Shown piece after piece: positions 29,851 to 39,287 of a DNA stretch of 64,000 bases. The notes beneath the pieces are model-generated. The model did no database searches. It had not been told where the DNA came from and saw nothing but the letters and a program-made list of their open reading frames with translations. Numbering within the stretch: the stretch's first letter is position 1; every line of letters begins with the position of its first letter. The translations under genes were made by a program, and so were the position numbers. The stretch is from Vibrio sp. SCSIO 43137 (GTDB lineage Bacteria; Pseudomonadota; Gammaproteobacteria; Enterobacterales; Vibrionaceae): assembly GCF_028201475.1 (NCBI RefSeq), contig NZ_CP116383.1, forward strand, positions 496,001 to 560,000, given 5' to 3'.

Positions 29851-32310
29851 ATGCGAGTACTCAAGTTTGGTGGTTCATCATTAGCTGATGCGGACCGTTT
29901 TTTAAGGGCGGCCGATATCATCGCCAACAATGCTCAACAGGAAGAGGTCGCTGTTGTTCTTTCAGCACCGGGAAAGACAACCAATAAGCTGGTTGCGGTT
30001 ATAGAAGGGGCGCTGCGGAACGGAGACGCCGATCTGCAGATTGCAGAGCTGGAATCCTCATTTGCACAGCTTTTTGCTGATATTAAAGCGGTTCTGCCAA
30101 ATCTCGATAATGTGGCTTTCGATGAGCAGGTGAAAGTCTCTCTGACTCAGCTTCGCCAGTTTGTTCACGGTATCGCCCTGCTGGGTATGTGCCCGGGTAA
30201 TGCCAACGCCAGAATCATCAGTAAAGGTGAGAGAATCTCCATTAAGCTGATGCAGGCTGTTTTGCAGGCAAAAGGACAGAAAGCCAGCCTAATCGATCCG
30301 GTTAAGTATCTGCTTGCTTCAGGTGATCACCTTGAAGCTATGGTAGATGTAGACGCTTCAACCCTGAACTTTAAAAAAGATCCTCTGCCGCAAGGCCATG
30401 TCAATATTATGCCGGGCTTCACTGCCGGTAATAAAGAGGGTGAACTGGTTACTCTTGGCCGTAATGGCTCTGACTATTCAGCCGCTGTACTTGCAGCCTG
30501 TCTTCGTGCTGACTGCTGTGAAATCTGGACTGATGTGGATGGTGTTTACAACTGTGACCCGCGTCTGGTAGATGATGCCCGCCTGCTTAAATCCCTTAGC
30601 TATCAGGAAGCGATGGAGCTCTCTTACTTCGGTGCTTCCGTTCTGCACCCGAAAACCATCGCTCCGATTGCTCAGTTCCATATTCCGTGTCTGATCAAAA
30701 ACAGTTTTAACCCTCAGGGAGCGGGTACTCTGATTGGTCAGGATACTGGTGAAGATAATCTGGAAATTAAGGGTATTACTACCCTGAATAAGCTGACTAT
30801 GGTGAACGTCTCCGGCCCGGGTATGAAGGGTATGGTTGGTATGGCAAGCCGGGTATTTGGTGCTATGTCTTCTGCCGGTGTTTCTATTGTTCTTATTACT
30901 CAGTCCTCTTCTGAATACAGCATCAGCTTCTGTATTGAAGAAGCTGATAAGCCGAAAGCGGAGCAGGTGCTTCGTGACGCCTTTGAACTGGAACTAAAAG
31001 ACGGCCTGCTTGAACCGGTTGAGTTTATGGATGACGTTGCCATTGTTACTCTGGTGGGTGACGGTATGCGTACATCACGTGGTGTTGCATCGCGTTTCTT
31101 CTCTTCTCTGGCAGAAGTGAACGTCAATATCGTTGCTATTGCGCAGGGCTCTTCTGAGCGGGCAATCTCTGCCGTGATTCCTGAAGACCGTGTATCAGAA
31201 GCGGTGAAGGCTTGTCACGAAAATCTGTTTAACTCGAAACACTTCCTCGATCTGTTTGTTGTTGGTGTTGGCGGTGTTGGTGGTGAGCTGGTTGATCAGG
31301 TGCAAAGGCAGCAGGCAAAACTGGCTGAAAAAGGCATTGTCTTGCGTGTTTGTGCACTGGCAAACAGTAAAGGCGTATTAATGGACAGCAAAGGTCTGCC
31401 GCTGGAAAACTGGCGTGATCGCATGAACAACGTAAGCGATGAGTTTAGCCTGTCCAGATTGATTGCTATGGTGCAACGTAACCACATTATTAACCCGGTA
31501 CTGGTGGACTGTACCTCAAGTGAAGGTATTGCTCAGCAATACGCCGATTTCCTAGCCGCTGGCTTCCATGTGGTGACACCGAACAAGAAGGCCAATACGG
31601 CTAGCATGGCTTACTATCATCAGCTTCGTCGCGTGGCACAGAGTACCCGCCGTAAGCTTATGTATGAAACCACCGTTGGTGCGGGTCTGCCGGTAATTGA
31701 AAACCTGCAAAACCTTATCTCTGCCGGTGATGAACTTGAGAAGTTTAATGGCATATTGTCAGGCTCACTCTCTTATATCTTCGGTAAGCTAGATGAAGGG
31801 ATGACCCTGAGTCAGGCAACAACCATAGCCAAAGATAATGGCTTTACTGAGCCGGACCCACGTGATGATCTGTCTGGAATGGATGTTGCGCGTAAACTAC
31901 TTATTCTGGCAAGGGAAACAGGTCTGGAGCTGGAACTGGATGATGTAGAAGTTGAGCAGGCTCTGCCGCCGGGCTTTGATGATTCAGGTTCCGTTGAGGA
32001 CTTTATGGCCCGCCTGCCTGAAGCGGATGCCTATTTCCTAGAGCAGTCTGAAAAAGCCGCTGCTCAAGGTAAGGTGCTACGTTATGTTGGTGAGATCGAT
32101 AACGGTAGTTGTAAGGTTCGCATCGCTGCTGTTGATGAGCAGGATCCTATGTTTAAGATCAAAGATGGTGAAAACGCATTGGCATTCTATAGCCGTTATT
32201 ATCAGCCGATTCCACTGGTTCTGCGTGGTTATGGTGCCGGTACTGAGGTGACGGCTGCGGGTGTGTTTGCTGATGTGATGCGTACATTAGGCTGGAAACT
32301 GGGAGTATAA
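29851..32310 (+). CDS. thrA: Bifunctional aspartokinase I / homoserine dehydrogenase I
   Basis: ThrA catalyses the first and third steps from aspartate to threonine. The ATG at 29851 (after GGAGG) is chosen. A longer in-frame reading from 29749 would run through the attenuator and is not credible. The 819-residue protein starts [13 protein letters not shown], the kinase motif. Two ACT regulatory domains follow ([11 protein letters not shown] and [13 protein letters not shown], about residues 315-450). The homoserine dehydrogenase domain has the Rossmann motif [14 protein letters not shown] (about 467-480), TPNKKA, and [12 protein letters not shown]. It leads the thrABC operon. Confidence 0.98.
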   Translation: MRVLKFGGSSLADADRFLRAADIIANNAQQEEVAVVLSAPGKTTNKLVAVIEGALRNGDADLQIAELESSFAQLFADIKAVLPNLDNVAFDEQVKVSLTQLRQFVHGIALLGMCPGNANARIISKGERISIKLMQAVLQAKGQKASLIDPVKYLLASGDHLEAMVDVDASTLNFKKDPLPQGHVNIMPGFTAGNKEGELVTLGRNGSDYSAAVLAACLRADCCEIWTDVDGVYNCDPRLVDDARLLKSLSYQEAMELSYFGASVLHPKTIAPIAQFHIPCLIKNSFNPQGAGTLIGQDTGEDNLEIKGITTLNKLTMVNVSGPGMKGMVGMASRVFGAMSSAGVSIVLITQSSSEYSISFCIEEADKPKAEQVLRDAFELELKDGLLEPVEFMDDVAIVTLVGDGMRTSRGVASRFFSSLAEVNVNIVAIAQGSSERAISAVIPEDRVSEAVKACHENLFNSKHFLDLFVVGVGGVGGELVDQVQRQQAKLAEKGIVLRVCALANSKGVLMDSKGLPLENWRDRMNNVSDEFSLSRLIAMVQRNHIINPVLVDCTSSEGIAQQYADFLAAGFHVVTPNKKANTASMAYYHQLRRVAQSTRRKLMYETTVGAGLPVIENLQNLISAGDELEKFNGILSGSLSYIFGKLDEGMTLSQATTIAKDNGFTEPDPRDDLSGMDVARKLLILARETGLELELDDVEVEQALPPGFDDSGSVEDFMARLPEADAYFLEQSEKAAAQGKVLRYVGEIDNGSCKVRIAAVDEQDPMFKIKDGENALAFYSRYYQPIPLVLRGYGAGTEVTAAGVFADVMRTLGWKLGV

Positions 32311-32311
32311 A

Positions 32312-33283
32312 ATGAGTTCATCAGGTATGGATGTTGTAGTGTATGCCCCTGCATCAATCGGTAACGTAAGCGTCGGCTTCGATGTACTTGGTGCAGCGGT
32401 TTCACCAATTGACGGTACTCTGTTGGGAGACAGAGTACTGGTAAAAGGTGCGGATTCAGAGTTTGAACTTAAAACTGCGGGTAATTTTGTCTCTAAACTG
32501 CCGAAAGAGGCGAAAGAGAACATTGTTTACGACTGCTGGCTGGGGTTTTCCCGTGAACTGGCTAAAAAAGGTGTTGAGCTTAAGCCGTTACAGATGACAC
32601 TGGAAAAGAACATGCCTATTGGTTCCGGTCTGGGATCCAGTGCCTGCTCTATTGTTGCTGCACTCGATGCACTGAACCGTTTCCACGCTCAGCCGCTGGA
32701 CGAAATGGAACTCCTGGCTCTGATGGGCGAGATGGAAGGTAAGATCTCCGGTGGTATTCACTATGATAACGTTGCGCCATGTTATCTGGGTGGTGTACAG
32801 CTTATGCTGGAAGAGCTGGGAATTATCAGCCAGGAAGTGCCTTGTTTTGATGACTGGTACTGGGTAATGGCTTATCCCGGAATAAAGGTTTCTACCGCTG
32901 AAGCGCGTGAGATTCTGCCGTCACAATATCGCAGACAGGATATCATTGCCCACGGACGTCATCTGGCTGGTTTTATCCATGCCTGCCACTCTGGTCAGCC
33001 TGAATTAGCGGCAAAAATGATCAAAGACGTGATTGCAGAGCCGTATCGTGCGAAACTACTGCCCGGATTTGAAAAAGCCAGAGAATACGCTGCCTCAGCC
33101 GGTGCTCTTGCCACAGGTATCTCGGGTTCCGGCCCGACACTATTTAGTATCTGTAAAGATAAACAAGTTGCAGAGCGTGTTGCACGCTGGCTTGAACAAG
33201 AATATGTACAAAATGATGAAGGATTCGTACACGTTTGTCGTCTGGACAAGCAGGGTTCGAAAGTAACAGGAAGTGAGCTATGA
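32312..33283 (+). CDS. thrB: Homoserine kinase
   Basis: ThrB phosphorylates homoserine for threonine synthesis. This GHMP kinase has [18 protein letters not shown] at the N-terminus, the ATP-binding [12 protein letters not shown] near residue 100 and a C-terminal [12 protein letters not shown]. The ATG at 32312 has GGGAG six bases upstream. Another ATG at 32327 would remove only five residues and cannot be excluded. The stop of thrA lies one base before, and thrC overlaps by 4 bp. Confidence 0.97.
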   Translation: MSSSGMDVVVYAPASIGNVSVGFDVLGAAVSPIDGTLLGDRVLVKGADSEFELKTAGNFVSKLPKEAKENIVYDCWLGFSRELAKKGVELKPLQMTLEKNMPIGSGLGSSACSIVAALDALNRFHAQPLDEMELLALMGEMEGKISGGIHYDNVAPCYLGGVQLMLEELGIISQEVPCFDDWYWVMAYPGIKVSTAEAREILPSQYRRQDIIAHGRHLAGFIHACHSGQPELAAKMIKDVIAEPYRAKLLPGFEKAREYAASAGALATGISGSGPTLFSICKDKQVAERVARWLEQEYVQNDEGFVHVCRLDKQGSKVTGSEL

Positions 33284-34563
33284 AGCTGTACAACATAAAA
33301 GAAAACGATGAACAAGTATCTTATGGTCAGGCTGTCCGTCAGGGCTTAGGACGCAATCAGGGGCTGTTTTTCCCGTCTGAACTGCCTAAGTTTGACGATA
33401 TTGATGCCCTGCTGGATGAAGATTTTATCTCCCGTAGCAGTAAGATACTTTCTGCACTGATTGGTGATGAGCTTTCTGCTGACAAGGTAAACGAACTGGT
33501 CTCTAACGCATTTCAGTTTCAGGCTCCAATCAGTCAGGTTAAAGAAGGTGTTTACGCTTTAGAGCTTTTCCACGGTCCGACTCTGGCATTTAAAGACTTT
33601 GGCGGTCGCTTTATGGCTCAGTCTCTGGCTGCCGTTTCCGATGGCGGTAAGATTACCATTCTGACAGCCACTTCCGGCGATACTGGTGCCGCGGTAGCCC
33701 ATGCTTTTTATGGTATGGAAAACATTAATGTCGTTATCCTTTACCCTAAAGGTAAGATAAGCCCGCTACAGGAGAAGTTGTTCTGTACTCTTGGCAAGAA
33801 TATCCATACCGTGGCGATCAACAGCGATTTTGATGCTTGTCAGTCACTGGTAAAACAAGCCTTCGATGACCCGGCTCTGCGTGAAGAGATAGGTCTGAAC
33901 TCTGCAAACTCAATCAATATCAGCCGTCTGATGGCGCAGATCTGCTACTACTTTGAGGCCGCTTCTCAGATGACTAAGCAAGAGCGTGAAAACCTGGTGG
34001 TTTCAGTTCCTAGCGGTAACTTCGGTAACCTGACCGCTGGTTTACTGGCTAAAGCCCTTGGCCTGCCTGTTAAGCGTTTTATTGCCGCGACTAATGTTAA
34101 TGATACGGTTCCACGTTATCTTGAAACAGGTGAGTGGCAGCCTAAGCCGACTATCGCGACAACATCAAACGCTATGGATGTCAGCCAGCCAAATAACTGG
34201 CCACGTATCGAAGAACTTTGCCGTATTAAAGGCTGGGGACTTGATGAACTGGGTAAAGGTGCTGTGACAGATAAAGAGAGTGCAGAGTCGGTAACAGAGC
34301 TGAAAGATCTTGGTTATCTGTGTGAGCCTCACGGTGCGATAGCTTACCGTTGTCTGGATCAGCAACTACAGGAAGATGAAACAGGCCTGTTCCTTTGTAC
34401 CGCTCATCCGGCTAAGTTTAAAGAAGTGGTTGATGAGATCCTCGGTACTGATATCGATGTTCCTGCTCCGCTGGCAAAACACGCAGCGATGGAAAACCTT
34501 TCTGAAGAGTTAGATGCTGATTTCGATGCTCTTAAGCAGGTACTAAGAAAAGTACAAAAGTAG
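33280..34563 (+). CDS. thrC: Threonine synthase
   Basis: ThrC converts O-phosphohomoserine to threonine with pyridoxal phosphate. The 427-residue protein has [14 protein letters not shown] with the PLP-binding Lys (about residue 107), [13 protein letters not shown], and [16 protein letters not shown] for phosphate binding. Its ATG overlaps the thrB stop (ATGA), and a terminator follows within 30 bp, which closes the operon. Confidence 0.98.
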   Translation: MKLYNIKENDEQVSYGQAVRQGLGRNQGLFFPSELPKFDDIDALLDEDFISRSSKILSALIGDELSADKVNELVSNAFQFQAPISQVKEGVYALELFHGPTLAFKDFGGRFMAQSLAAVSDGGKITILTATSGDTGAAVAHAFYGMENINVVILYPKGKISPLQEKLFCTLGKNIHTVAINSDFDACQSLVKQAFDDPALREEIGLNSANSINISRLMAQICYYFEAASQMTKQERENLVVSVPSGNFGNLTAGLLAKALGLPVKRFIAATNVNDTVPRYLETGEWQPKPTIATTSNAMDVSQPNNWPRIEELCRIKGWGLDELGKGAVTDKESAESVTELKDLGYLCEPHGAIAYRCLDQQLQEDETGLFLCTAHPAKFKEVVDEILGTDIDVPAPLAKHAAMENLSEELDADFDALKQVLRKVQK

Positions 34564-34590
34564 AGAGTAGTTCTTTCTGCAATTGATAAT

Positions 34591-34617
34591 GGGCGCTAAT
34601 TAGCGCCTATTTTTTTG
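34591..34617. terminator. Terminator after thrC, overlapping the end of a convergent gene
   Basis: Stem GGCGCTA / TAGCGCC with a 2-base gap followed by ATTTTTTT. The T-run encodes the last Lys codons of the minus-strand gene ending at 34596, so the terminator and that gene's 3' end share sequence. Confidence 0.85.
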
Positions 34618-34886
34618 CGTACAGAGCGATAAAGTTCAATTAAGCCGTGGATCAGAGCGTAGACTGGCAGAGATTTATTGTAATCTTCAACTACCCGGGT
34701 AAAACCGGTCTGGTATGTTTTAACCGCCTCTTTGGCGTTTTTAGCGTAAATAGGCTCGCCGTCGACTTCAAAATCTTGTGCTAGTAAGCTTTCCTTCTCT
34801 TCCAGAAAAGAGTCTGTACCCATTTCAAGATAGGTGAAATCCGTTGTCTGATTATAAGGAAAGGTAAAAAACTGATACTTAGGCAT
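34596..34886 (-). CDS. Conserved-looking small hypothetical protein
   Basis: A 96-residue soluble protein with no signal peptide or membrane helix. It begins MPKYQFFTFPYNQTTDFTYLEMG, is acidic in the middle (EEKESLLAQDFEVDGEP), and ends with basic helix-like sequence YRSVRKKIGAN. A GGGGG-rich ribosome site lies 4 bases before the ATG. It is a plausible real gene because of the ribosome site, the amphipathic composition and its placement between thrC and grcA. I recognise no named family. Confidence 0.65.
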   Translation of the reverse strand: MPKYQFFTFPYNQTTDFTYLEMGTDSFLEEKESLLAQDFEVDGEPIYAKNAKEAVKTYQTGFTRVVEDYNKSLPVYALIHGLIELYRSVRKKIGAN

Positions 34887-35016
34887 AGAGCCCCCTTTTG
34901 TATAACTATTTGATTATACGAGTGAAGTGATAGTCAGCATATCAATAGATAACTATTATGCAATTGATTTTTTATAAGGAAATATTACGAGGGAGCGAGC
35001 CTGAGAATGACAGAAA

Positions 35017-35044
35017 TAAAAAAAGCGCCTGAGAGGCGCTTTTT
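35017..35044 (-). terminator. Terminator after grcA (minus strand)
   Basis: Stem AGCGCCT / AGGCGCT with a 3-base loop. On the minus strand it ends in a run of seven T's, 23 bp past the grcA stop. Confidence 0.88.
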
Positions 35045-35066
35045 ACTGAACAGAAATTCTCTCAGA

Positions 35067-35444
35067 TTATAGTGAATCTGTAAAAGTACGGGCAATAACA
35101 TCACGCTGCTGTTCAGGAGTCAGTGAGTTAAAGCGCACTGCGTAACCAGAAACACGGATAGTCAGCTGAGGATATTTCTCTGGGTGAGCAACGGCATCTT
35201 CCAGAGTTTCACGCTTAAGTACGTTTACATTCAGGTGCTGACCACCTTCAACGCGAGGTGCGGTTTCGATAGTCACTTCACGGCTTTCGAACTCACCAAG
35301 TTCAGAAGTTGCAACAACCTGATCGGCTGAAAATCCTGAGGTGGCGGCAACACAACGAGCTTCATTTTTGTCACTATCAAGAAGCCAGATAGAGTTTAAA
35401 AGGTCATCGTTTGCTGCTTTTGTTATTTGGATACCTTGGATCAT
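35067..35444 (-). CDS. grcA: Autonomous glycyl radical cofactor GrcA (YfiD)
   Basis: GrcA replaces the damaged C-terminal glycyl-radical segment of pyruvate formate-lyase after oxygen exposure. The 125-residue protein ends with the radical domain, including the RVSGYAVRF motif with the radical Gly (near residue 100) and [15 protein letters not shown]. The N-terminal half is the GrcA-specific extension ([18 protein letters not shown]). It is monocistronic. Two FNR-type boxes lie about 85 and 140 bp upstream, in keeping with known FNR/ArcA control of E. coli yfiD. Confidence 0.97.
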   Translation of the reverse strand: MIQGIQITKAANDDLLNSIWLLDSDKNEARCVAATSGFSADQVVATSELGEFESREVTIETAPRVEGGQHLNVNVLKRETLEDAVAHPEKYPQLTIRVSGYAVRFNSLTPEQQRDVIARTFTDSL

Positions 35445-35525
35445 AACTTTCTCCTAATTCACTTAATGTGATGTAATTATTAATCTGTTGAGCATGTTGC
35501 TTATCGCTATGTGGCTATAATAATA

Positions 35526-35539
35526 TTGATTTAAGTCAA
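35526..35539. promoter_or_regulatory. FNR-type site, grcA-proximal
   Basis: TTGATTTAAGTCAA matches TTGAT-N4-ATCAA with one mismatch. If it acts at -41.5 on the minus strand, transcription would start near 35491, giving a leader of about 47 bases before the grcA ATG. Confidence 0.65.
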
Positions 35540-35578
35540 TATACAACTAAAAACCTTATTTTTTTCATGGCAAATTAT

Positions 35579-35592
35579 TTGATTTGAATCAA
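35579..35592. promoter_or_regulatory. FNR-type site, grcA-distal (perfect)
   Basis: TTGATTTGAATCAA is a perfect match to TTGAT-N4-ATCAA. Its centre lies 53 bp upstream of the proximal box. Tandem FNR sites are also known in front of E. coli yfiD (grcA), where the upstream site modulates activation. Confidence 0.72.
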
Positions 35593-35793
35593 AAATTCTT
35601 TTAATTCAATGGCTTCAACTATATTTGATCGATTAAAAAATATTTTACGATTTATTTTGTAGTAATTTAACAACAATTATTTAGCTATTTTTTAGCAGTT
35701 AGTTAGCAATTATTTTACTATTTAATTGGTGATATGATTAATTCGTCTAGCAGCTAATAAAACAAAGTGTTTTAACAAAGGAAAACAGAAATT

Positions 35794-36657
35794 TTGAGTA
35801 ATAAATTTATCGGCGCTCATGTTTCCGCAGCAGGCGGAGTTGAAAATGCTCCAGTCAGGGCAAAGGAAATCGGTGCCAATGCTTTCGCGCTCTTTACTAA
35901 AAATCAGAGGCAGTGGGTGGCAAAGCCGCTAACAGAAGAGAGCATTGGAGAATTTAAGGCAAATTGCACCAAATATGGTTTTAGTGCAGACCAGATCCTT
36001 CCCCATGACTCTTACCTGATCAATCTGGGCGCGCCTGAAAAGGAGAAACTGGAAAAATCCCGTGCCGCTTTTATTGATGAAATGGAGCGTTGCCATCAAC
36101 TGGGTTTAACCTTGCTGAACTTTCACCCCGGCAGCCACCTGAAGAAGATATCGGAACAAGAGTGTCTAGCCCTGATTGCTGAATCGATAAATCTCGCTCA
36201 TCAGGCAGTGCCTGAGGTTATTGCTGTTATTGAGAATACCGCAGGGCAGGGAACCAATCTTGGCTGGCGTTTTGAACATCTTGCCCAGATCATCGAACAG
36301 GTTGAAGATAAGAGCAGGGTAGGAGTTTGCCTCGATACCTGCCACACCTTTACCGCCGGTTATGATCTGAGAACTCGTCAGGCGTGTGAGGAAACCTTTG
36401 CAGAGTTCGACAGAGTGGTTGGTATGCAATATCTTCGTGCAATGCACCTTAATGATTCTAAAGTAGAATTTGCCAGCAGAGTCGACAGGCACCACTCCCT
36501 TGGTCAGGGGGAAATTGGCTGGGACTGTTTTGAGTATATTGCTCAGGATTCGCGATTTGACTCTATCCCTCTGATTTTGGAAACAATTGACCCGGATATA
36601 TGGCATGAAGAAATTCAGGCGCTTCGCCATCTGGAACTAAAAACAGCAGAATCTTAA
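35794..36657 (+). CDS. nfo: Endonuclease IV
   Basis: Nfo cleaves DNA at abasic sites in base-excision repair. The 287-residue TIM-barrel protein has [12 protein letters not shown] with the first zinc His, [17 protein letters not shown], the signature [21 protein letters not shown] and [12 protein letters not shown], which together complete the tri-zinc site. The start codon appears to be TTG, because the next in-frame ATG lies too far inside the fold. Another base-excision gene, ung, is nearby. Confidence 0.97.
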   Translation: MSNKFIGAHVSAAGGVENAPVRAKEIGANAFALFTKNQRQWVAKPLTEESIGEFKANCTKYGFSADQILPHDSYLINLGAPEKEKLEKSRAAFIDEMERCHQLGLTLLNFHPGSHLKKISEQECLALIAESINLAHQAVPEVIAVIENTAGQGTNLGWRFEHLAQIIEQVEDKSRVGVCLDTCHTFTAGYDLRTRQACEETFAEFDRVVGMQYLRAMHLNDSKVEFASRVDRHHSLGQGEIGWDCFEYIAQDSRFDSIPLILETIDPDIWHEEIQALRHLELKTAES

Positions 36658-36754
36658 TTGCTTACACTAGAGCATAAGCTTTAACCCTGTGAGTTGGCAT
36701 CTTTCTTTCATACTAGTTACCTGAGAAAGTCAAAGTAACAAAGAGGATGCCACT

Positions 36755-36865
36755 ATGAACATCACATCATTTAACTGCTCATCTGTCTCATCAAAACATA
36801 TGCCTGTACCAAACCGACATATTCAGGGGAGAGGCCATTTCCGTACCCCACAGAATAATAGGTAG
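36755..36865 (+). CDS. Possible 36-residue small protein
   Basis: A short ORF between nfo and ung. It starts at ATG with AGAGGA about 8 bases upstream and ends TAG. The product begins MNITSFNCSSVSS and continues with a basic, His/Arg/Asn-rich tail (HIQGRGHFRTPQNNR). It has no membrane helix. The good ribosome site and placement in a 327-base gap support translation. No family is recognised, and a chance ORF is possible. Confidence 0.35.
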   Translation: MNITSFNCSSVSSKHMPVPNRHIQGRGHFRTPQNNR

Positions 36866-36984
36866 CGTAATACAGTGCTAAGGGATTGAATCGTCATCAC
36901 ATATGCCGGCCGGTTTGCTGTGAAAAAACACCTTGCTGACTGATTTGGGGTACAATAGCCGCAAATTCAGCAAGGAGTTTTACA

Positions 36985-37662
36985 ATGAGCAACCCACTGA
37001 CCTGGCACAATGTTATTGGCCGGGAGAAGCAGCAGGAATACTTTAAGCAGACCATGGCATTTGTAGATGGTGAGAGAGAAGCGGGTAAAACAGTTTTTCC
37101 GCCGGCTCAGGATGTCTTTAATGCTTTTCGTTTTACCCAACTTGAAGATGTAAAGGTAGTGATACTGGGGCAGGATCCCTATCACGGGCCTAATCAGGCA
37201 CACGGTCTCTGCTTTTCTGTATTGCCGGGGGTGAGAACGCCTCCATCACTGGTCAATATGTATAAAGAGCTTGCTCAGAGTATTCCGGGCTTTCAGATCC
37301 CTGAGCACGGTTACCTTAAAAGCTGGGCTGAGCAGGGTGTGCTGATGTTAAACACCGTATTGACCGTGGAGCAGGGTAAAGCTCATTCTCATTCTAAAAC
37401 CGGCTGGGAAACATTTACTGATAGGGTAATAGAAGCGGTGAATGCGCATTGTGACGGAGTGATTTTTCTGCTCTGGGGCACTCATGCGCAGAAGAAGGGT
37501 AAGGTTATAGACAGAAGCCGGCATCACGTTTTGATGGCTCCACACCCGTCTCCTTTGTCTGCTCATCGCGGCTTCTTCGGTTGCGGCCATTTTGTTCAGA
37601 CGAATAATATATTGTCTGACAAAGGGTTACAGCCGATAGACTGGCAGCCAAAGCTGGATTAA
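36985..37662 (+). CDS. ung: Uracil-DNA glycosylase
   Basis: Ung removes uracil from DNA. The 225-residue family-1 enzyme has the catalytic motif [17 protein letters not shown] (Asp and water-activating region, about residue 62), [16 protein letters not shown], and the Leu-intercalation loop [13 protein letters not shown] (about 187). The ATG follows AGCAAGGAG. A TACAAT box at 36951-36956 is a possible -10 element. Confidence 0.98.
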   Translation: MSNPLTWHNVIGREKQQEYFKQTMAFVDGEREAGKTVFPPAQDVFNAFRFTQLEDVKVVILGQDPYHGPNQAHGLCFSVLPGVRTPPSLVNMYKELAQSIPGFQIPEHGYLKSWAEQGVLMLNTVLTVEQGKAHSHSKTGWETFTDRVIEAVNAHCDGVIFLLWGTHAQKKGKVIDRSRHHVLMAPHPSPLSAHRGFFGCGHFVQTNNILSDKGLQPIDWQPKLD

Positions 37663-37745
37663 ATAAAAATTCCATATGAAACAGGCGCGCTTGCTTATCT
37701 TTATATACACTTATAGTTAATAAGGATATATAGGAGAAGGAAGCT

Positions 37746-38297
37746 ATGATGCTAGAGCAGATCCATCGGGAACATGGTTATATGGTTCGTCTTCTGGCCA
37801 TTTTGAGAAAAAAATGGCACTGCATAAAAGAGGAAGAACCGATTAATTACTCGCTGGTCAGGGAGATTGTAGACTACCTTTCCAGTCATTCCGAAACTGT
37901 CCATCATCCGAAAGAGGATATTCTGTATCGTCATTTCTCTGAGCAGTACCCGGACAGCGGTCAGGTGAAAAATCTGGAGCAGGAACATATTCTTCTGTCC
38001 CGTAAAACCAAAGAGTTTTTGCTTACCGTAGATATGATTCTTCAGGATGCCGTTGTTCCGCTTGATGTTTTTGCTGATCAGCTTGAGCAATTTATTCTGG
38101 CTCAGAAGCAACATCTGGATCTGGAAGAGCGGGAAATACTGCCTTTGATCAAAAAGGCATTTACCACGGAAGACTGGCAGAAGGTAGAGAGCCTCTGGAC
38201 GCAGAGTGATGAAGATCCTGTATTCGGGGACACCATTGCGGATCAGTATAAACAGCTGGCGCAAAGGGTACGGCAAACAGAAACGGAAGCCGTTTAG
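37746..38297 (+). CDS. Hemerythrin (HHE) domain protein
   Basis: A 183-residue all-helical protein. The spaced His/Glu ligands of the HHE cation-binding fold are visible: HREHGYM near residue 7, HSETVHHPKED...YRHF (about 48-65), EQEH (about 78) and QKQHLDLEEREILP (about 118-131). Such proteins bind a di-iron centre and are linked to oxygen, nitric oxide or iron-sulphur repair. It is monocistronic with a strong GGAGAAGG ribosome site and a terminator after it. Two ATGs (37746 and 37749) are possible. The precise function is unknown. Confidence 0.85.
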   Translation: MMLEQIHREHGYMVRLLAILRKKWHCIKEEEPINYSLVREIVDYLSSHSETVHHPKEDILYRHFSEQYPDSGQVKNLEQEHILLSRKTKEFLLTVDMILQDAVVPLDVFADQLEQFILAQKQHLDLEEREILPLIKKAFTTEDWQKVESLWTQSDEDPVFGDTIADQYKQLAQRVRQTETEAV

Positions 38298-38313
38298 TTT
38301 CAGCAGCGAAAAC

Positions 38314-38343
38314 AAAAACAGGCACCATCCGGTGCCTGTTTTA
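38314..38343. terminator. Bidirectional terminator (hemerythrin gene / DUF3545 gene)
   Basis: A 9-bp stem ACAGGCACC / GGTGCCTGT with a 4-base loop, flanked by A-rich and T-rich sequence, between convergent genes. Confidence 0.82.
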
Positions 38344-38350
38344 AAATTCG

Positions 38351-38536
38351 TTATAAATCGATGTCGTCCAGATTGTAGTCTAAGCAGACATCCATATCCA
38401 TCAGCTCTTTTTGCAGACGCTGGCGATCCTTAATCGCTTCAATTTCACGCCACTTTCTTTTTGCTGGTTTGGACCTGCTGGCGCGGGTCTGATGATTGCC
38501 CATTTCCGTAATGTCATCTAGTAGAAAGCCTTCCAT
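38351..38536 (-). CDS. DUF3545 family small protein
   Basis: A 61-residue soluble protein with a central basic helix (SKPAKRKWREIEAIKDRQRLQKEL) flanked by acidic ends. It matches the DUF3545 family common in Vibrio and Shewanella, which has no known function. The basic helix could contact nucleic acid, but this is only a guess. It has a GAGAGG ribosome site five bases before the ATG. Confidence 0.78.
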   Translation of the reverse strand: MEGFLLDDITEMGNHQTRASRSKPAKRKWREIEAIKDRQRLQKELMDMDVCLDYNLDDIDL

Positions 38537-39287
38537 GTTGACCTCTCTTGCTTGTCATTTATTGTTCGATAATCAAATCGCTTCCATCAGGATTCTCTTG
38601 ATTATGGCCAATTAAGTACCATATCGGGCGTCAGATTAACTGAGATGTGTTTCTCATTTGTTTCTCTTTGATGAAGTTTTTATTAGAAAATTTATCAGAA
38701 TTCACAATTTGAATAATTAATTTGCTTAAAAAACAAGCAATCAGAAGGGGGCAGGAAATTAAAATTTCGCGTATCTGAGATGTTAAATATCTGTGTGGCG
38801 CAATTCTGGTGTGCCAGTTTGATTTCAGATTGGGTCATTCTGAAGCAGGTAAAATTAACTGCTAATACAGAGTCGGGTAAATTTTCTGCCACTCCTTTAG
38901 ATTAAAGCCTTAGCCAAAAATTCTTAGTTACAATTTTCATCTACAGAATTTGAGCTAAGCAGAATTCTCAATCATCCGGCACTTGTATGGGATTTTGAAA
39001 AATTCTATTGGTATTAATGTTGAATTTTGGTTGTTATCTGGTGAAAAAAGCCATTTATGCGCAACTTTATTAGTATTGATTTTTCTTTTTCCCGGCTGCA
39101 TTATCCTGCGGTCAATCAATACGGCAATATGCAACTGCATTAGTTCTCTGTAGAAAACTGAAGTGCAGAACCAGATTTTTCAGCAGCCATACTATGGGGC
39201 ATCCCCCTTCTACTTCTAATAATATGCTGATACCAAGAGATAACTCTGATTCTGGAATATTGCCGCTTAACTCAATAAGAGGCCCTT
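38537..39287. other. Long intergenic region upstream of agcS
   Basis: About 750 bases with no convincing gene. The only open frames (for example minus strand 38695-38892 and 38955-39140) lack ribosome sites and family features. I looked for a glycine riboswitch, often associated with Na+/alanine-glycine symporters in Vibrio, and did not find its conserved core. No strong intrinsic terminator was seen. The region is AT-rich and could hold an sRNA or distal promoters. Confidence 0.5.

Larger units (their letters stand above)
35445..35793. other. Divergent regulatory region grcA / nfo
   Basis: About 350 very AT-rich bases. It contains the two FNR-type boxes serving grcA (listed separately). The nfo-proximal half (about 35600-35780) is nearly pure A/T with repeated TTTA/TTAG stretches. 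It may be bent DNA or a site for nucleoid proteins, but nothing specific could be assigned. Confidence 0.5.

Noticed and set aside
37752..38315. 187-codon open frame antisense to the hemerythrin gene
   Set aside because: It mirrors a real gene with clear HHE ligands, has no family features and no ribosome site. It is a shadow frame.
38695..39140. Minus-strand short ORFs (38695-38892 and 38955-39140)
   Set aside because: No ribosome site, biased toward AT-rich codons by composition, and no recognisable features.
38537..39287. Glycine riboswitch upstream of the AGCS symporter gene
   Set aside because: Vibrio AGCS genes can have tandem glycine riboswitches, but none of the conserved core sequences or paired aptamer stems is visible here.
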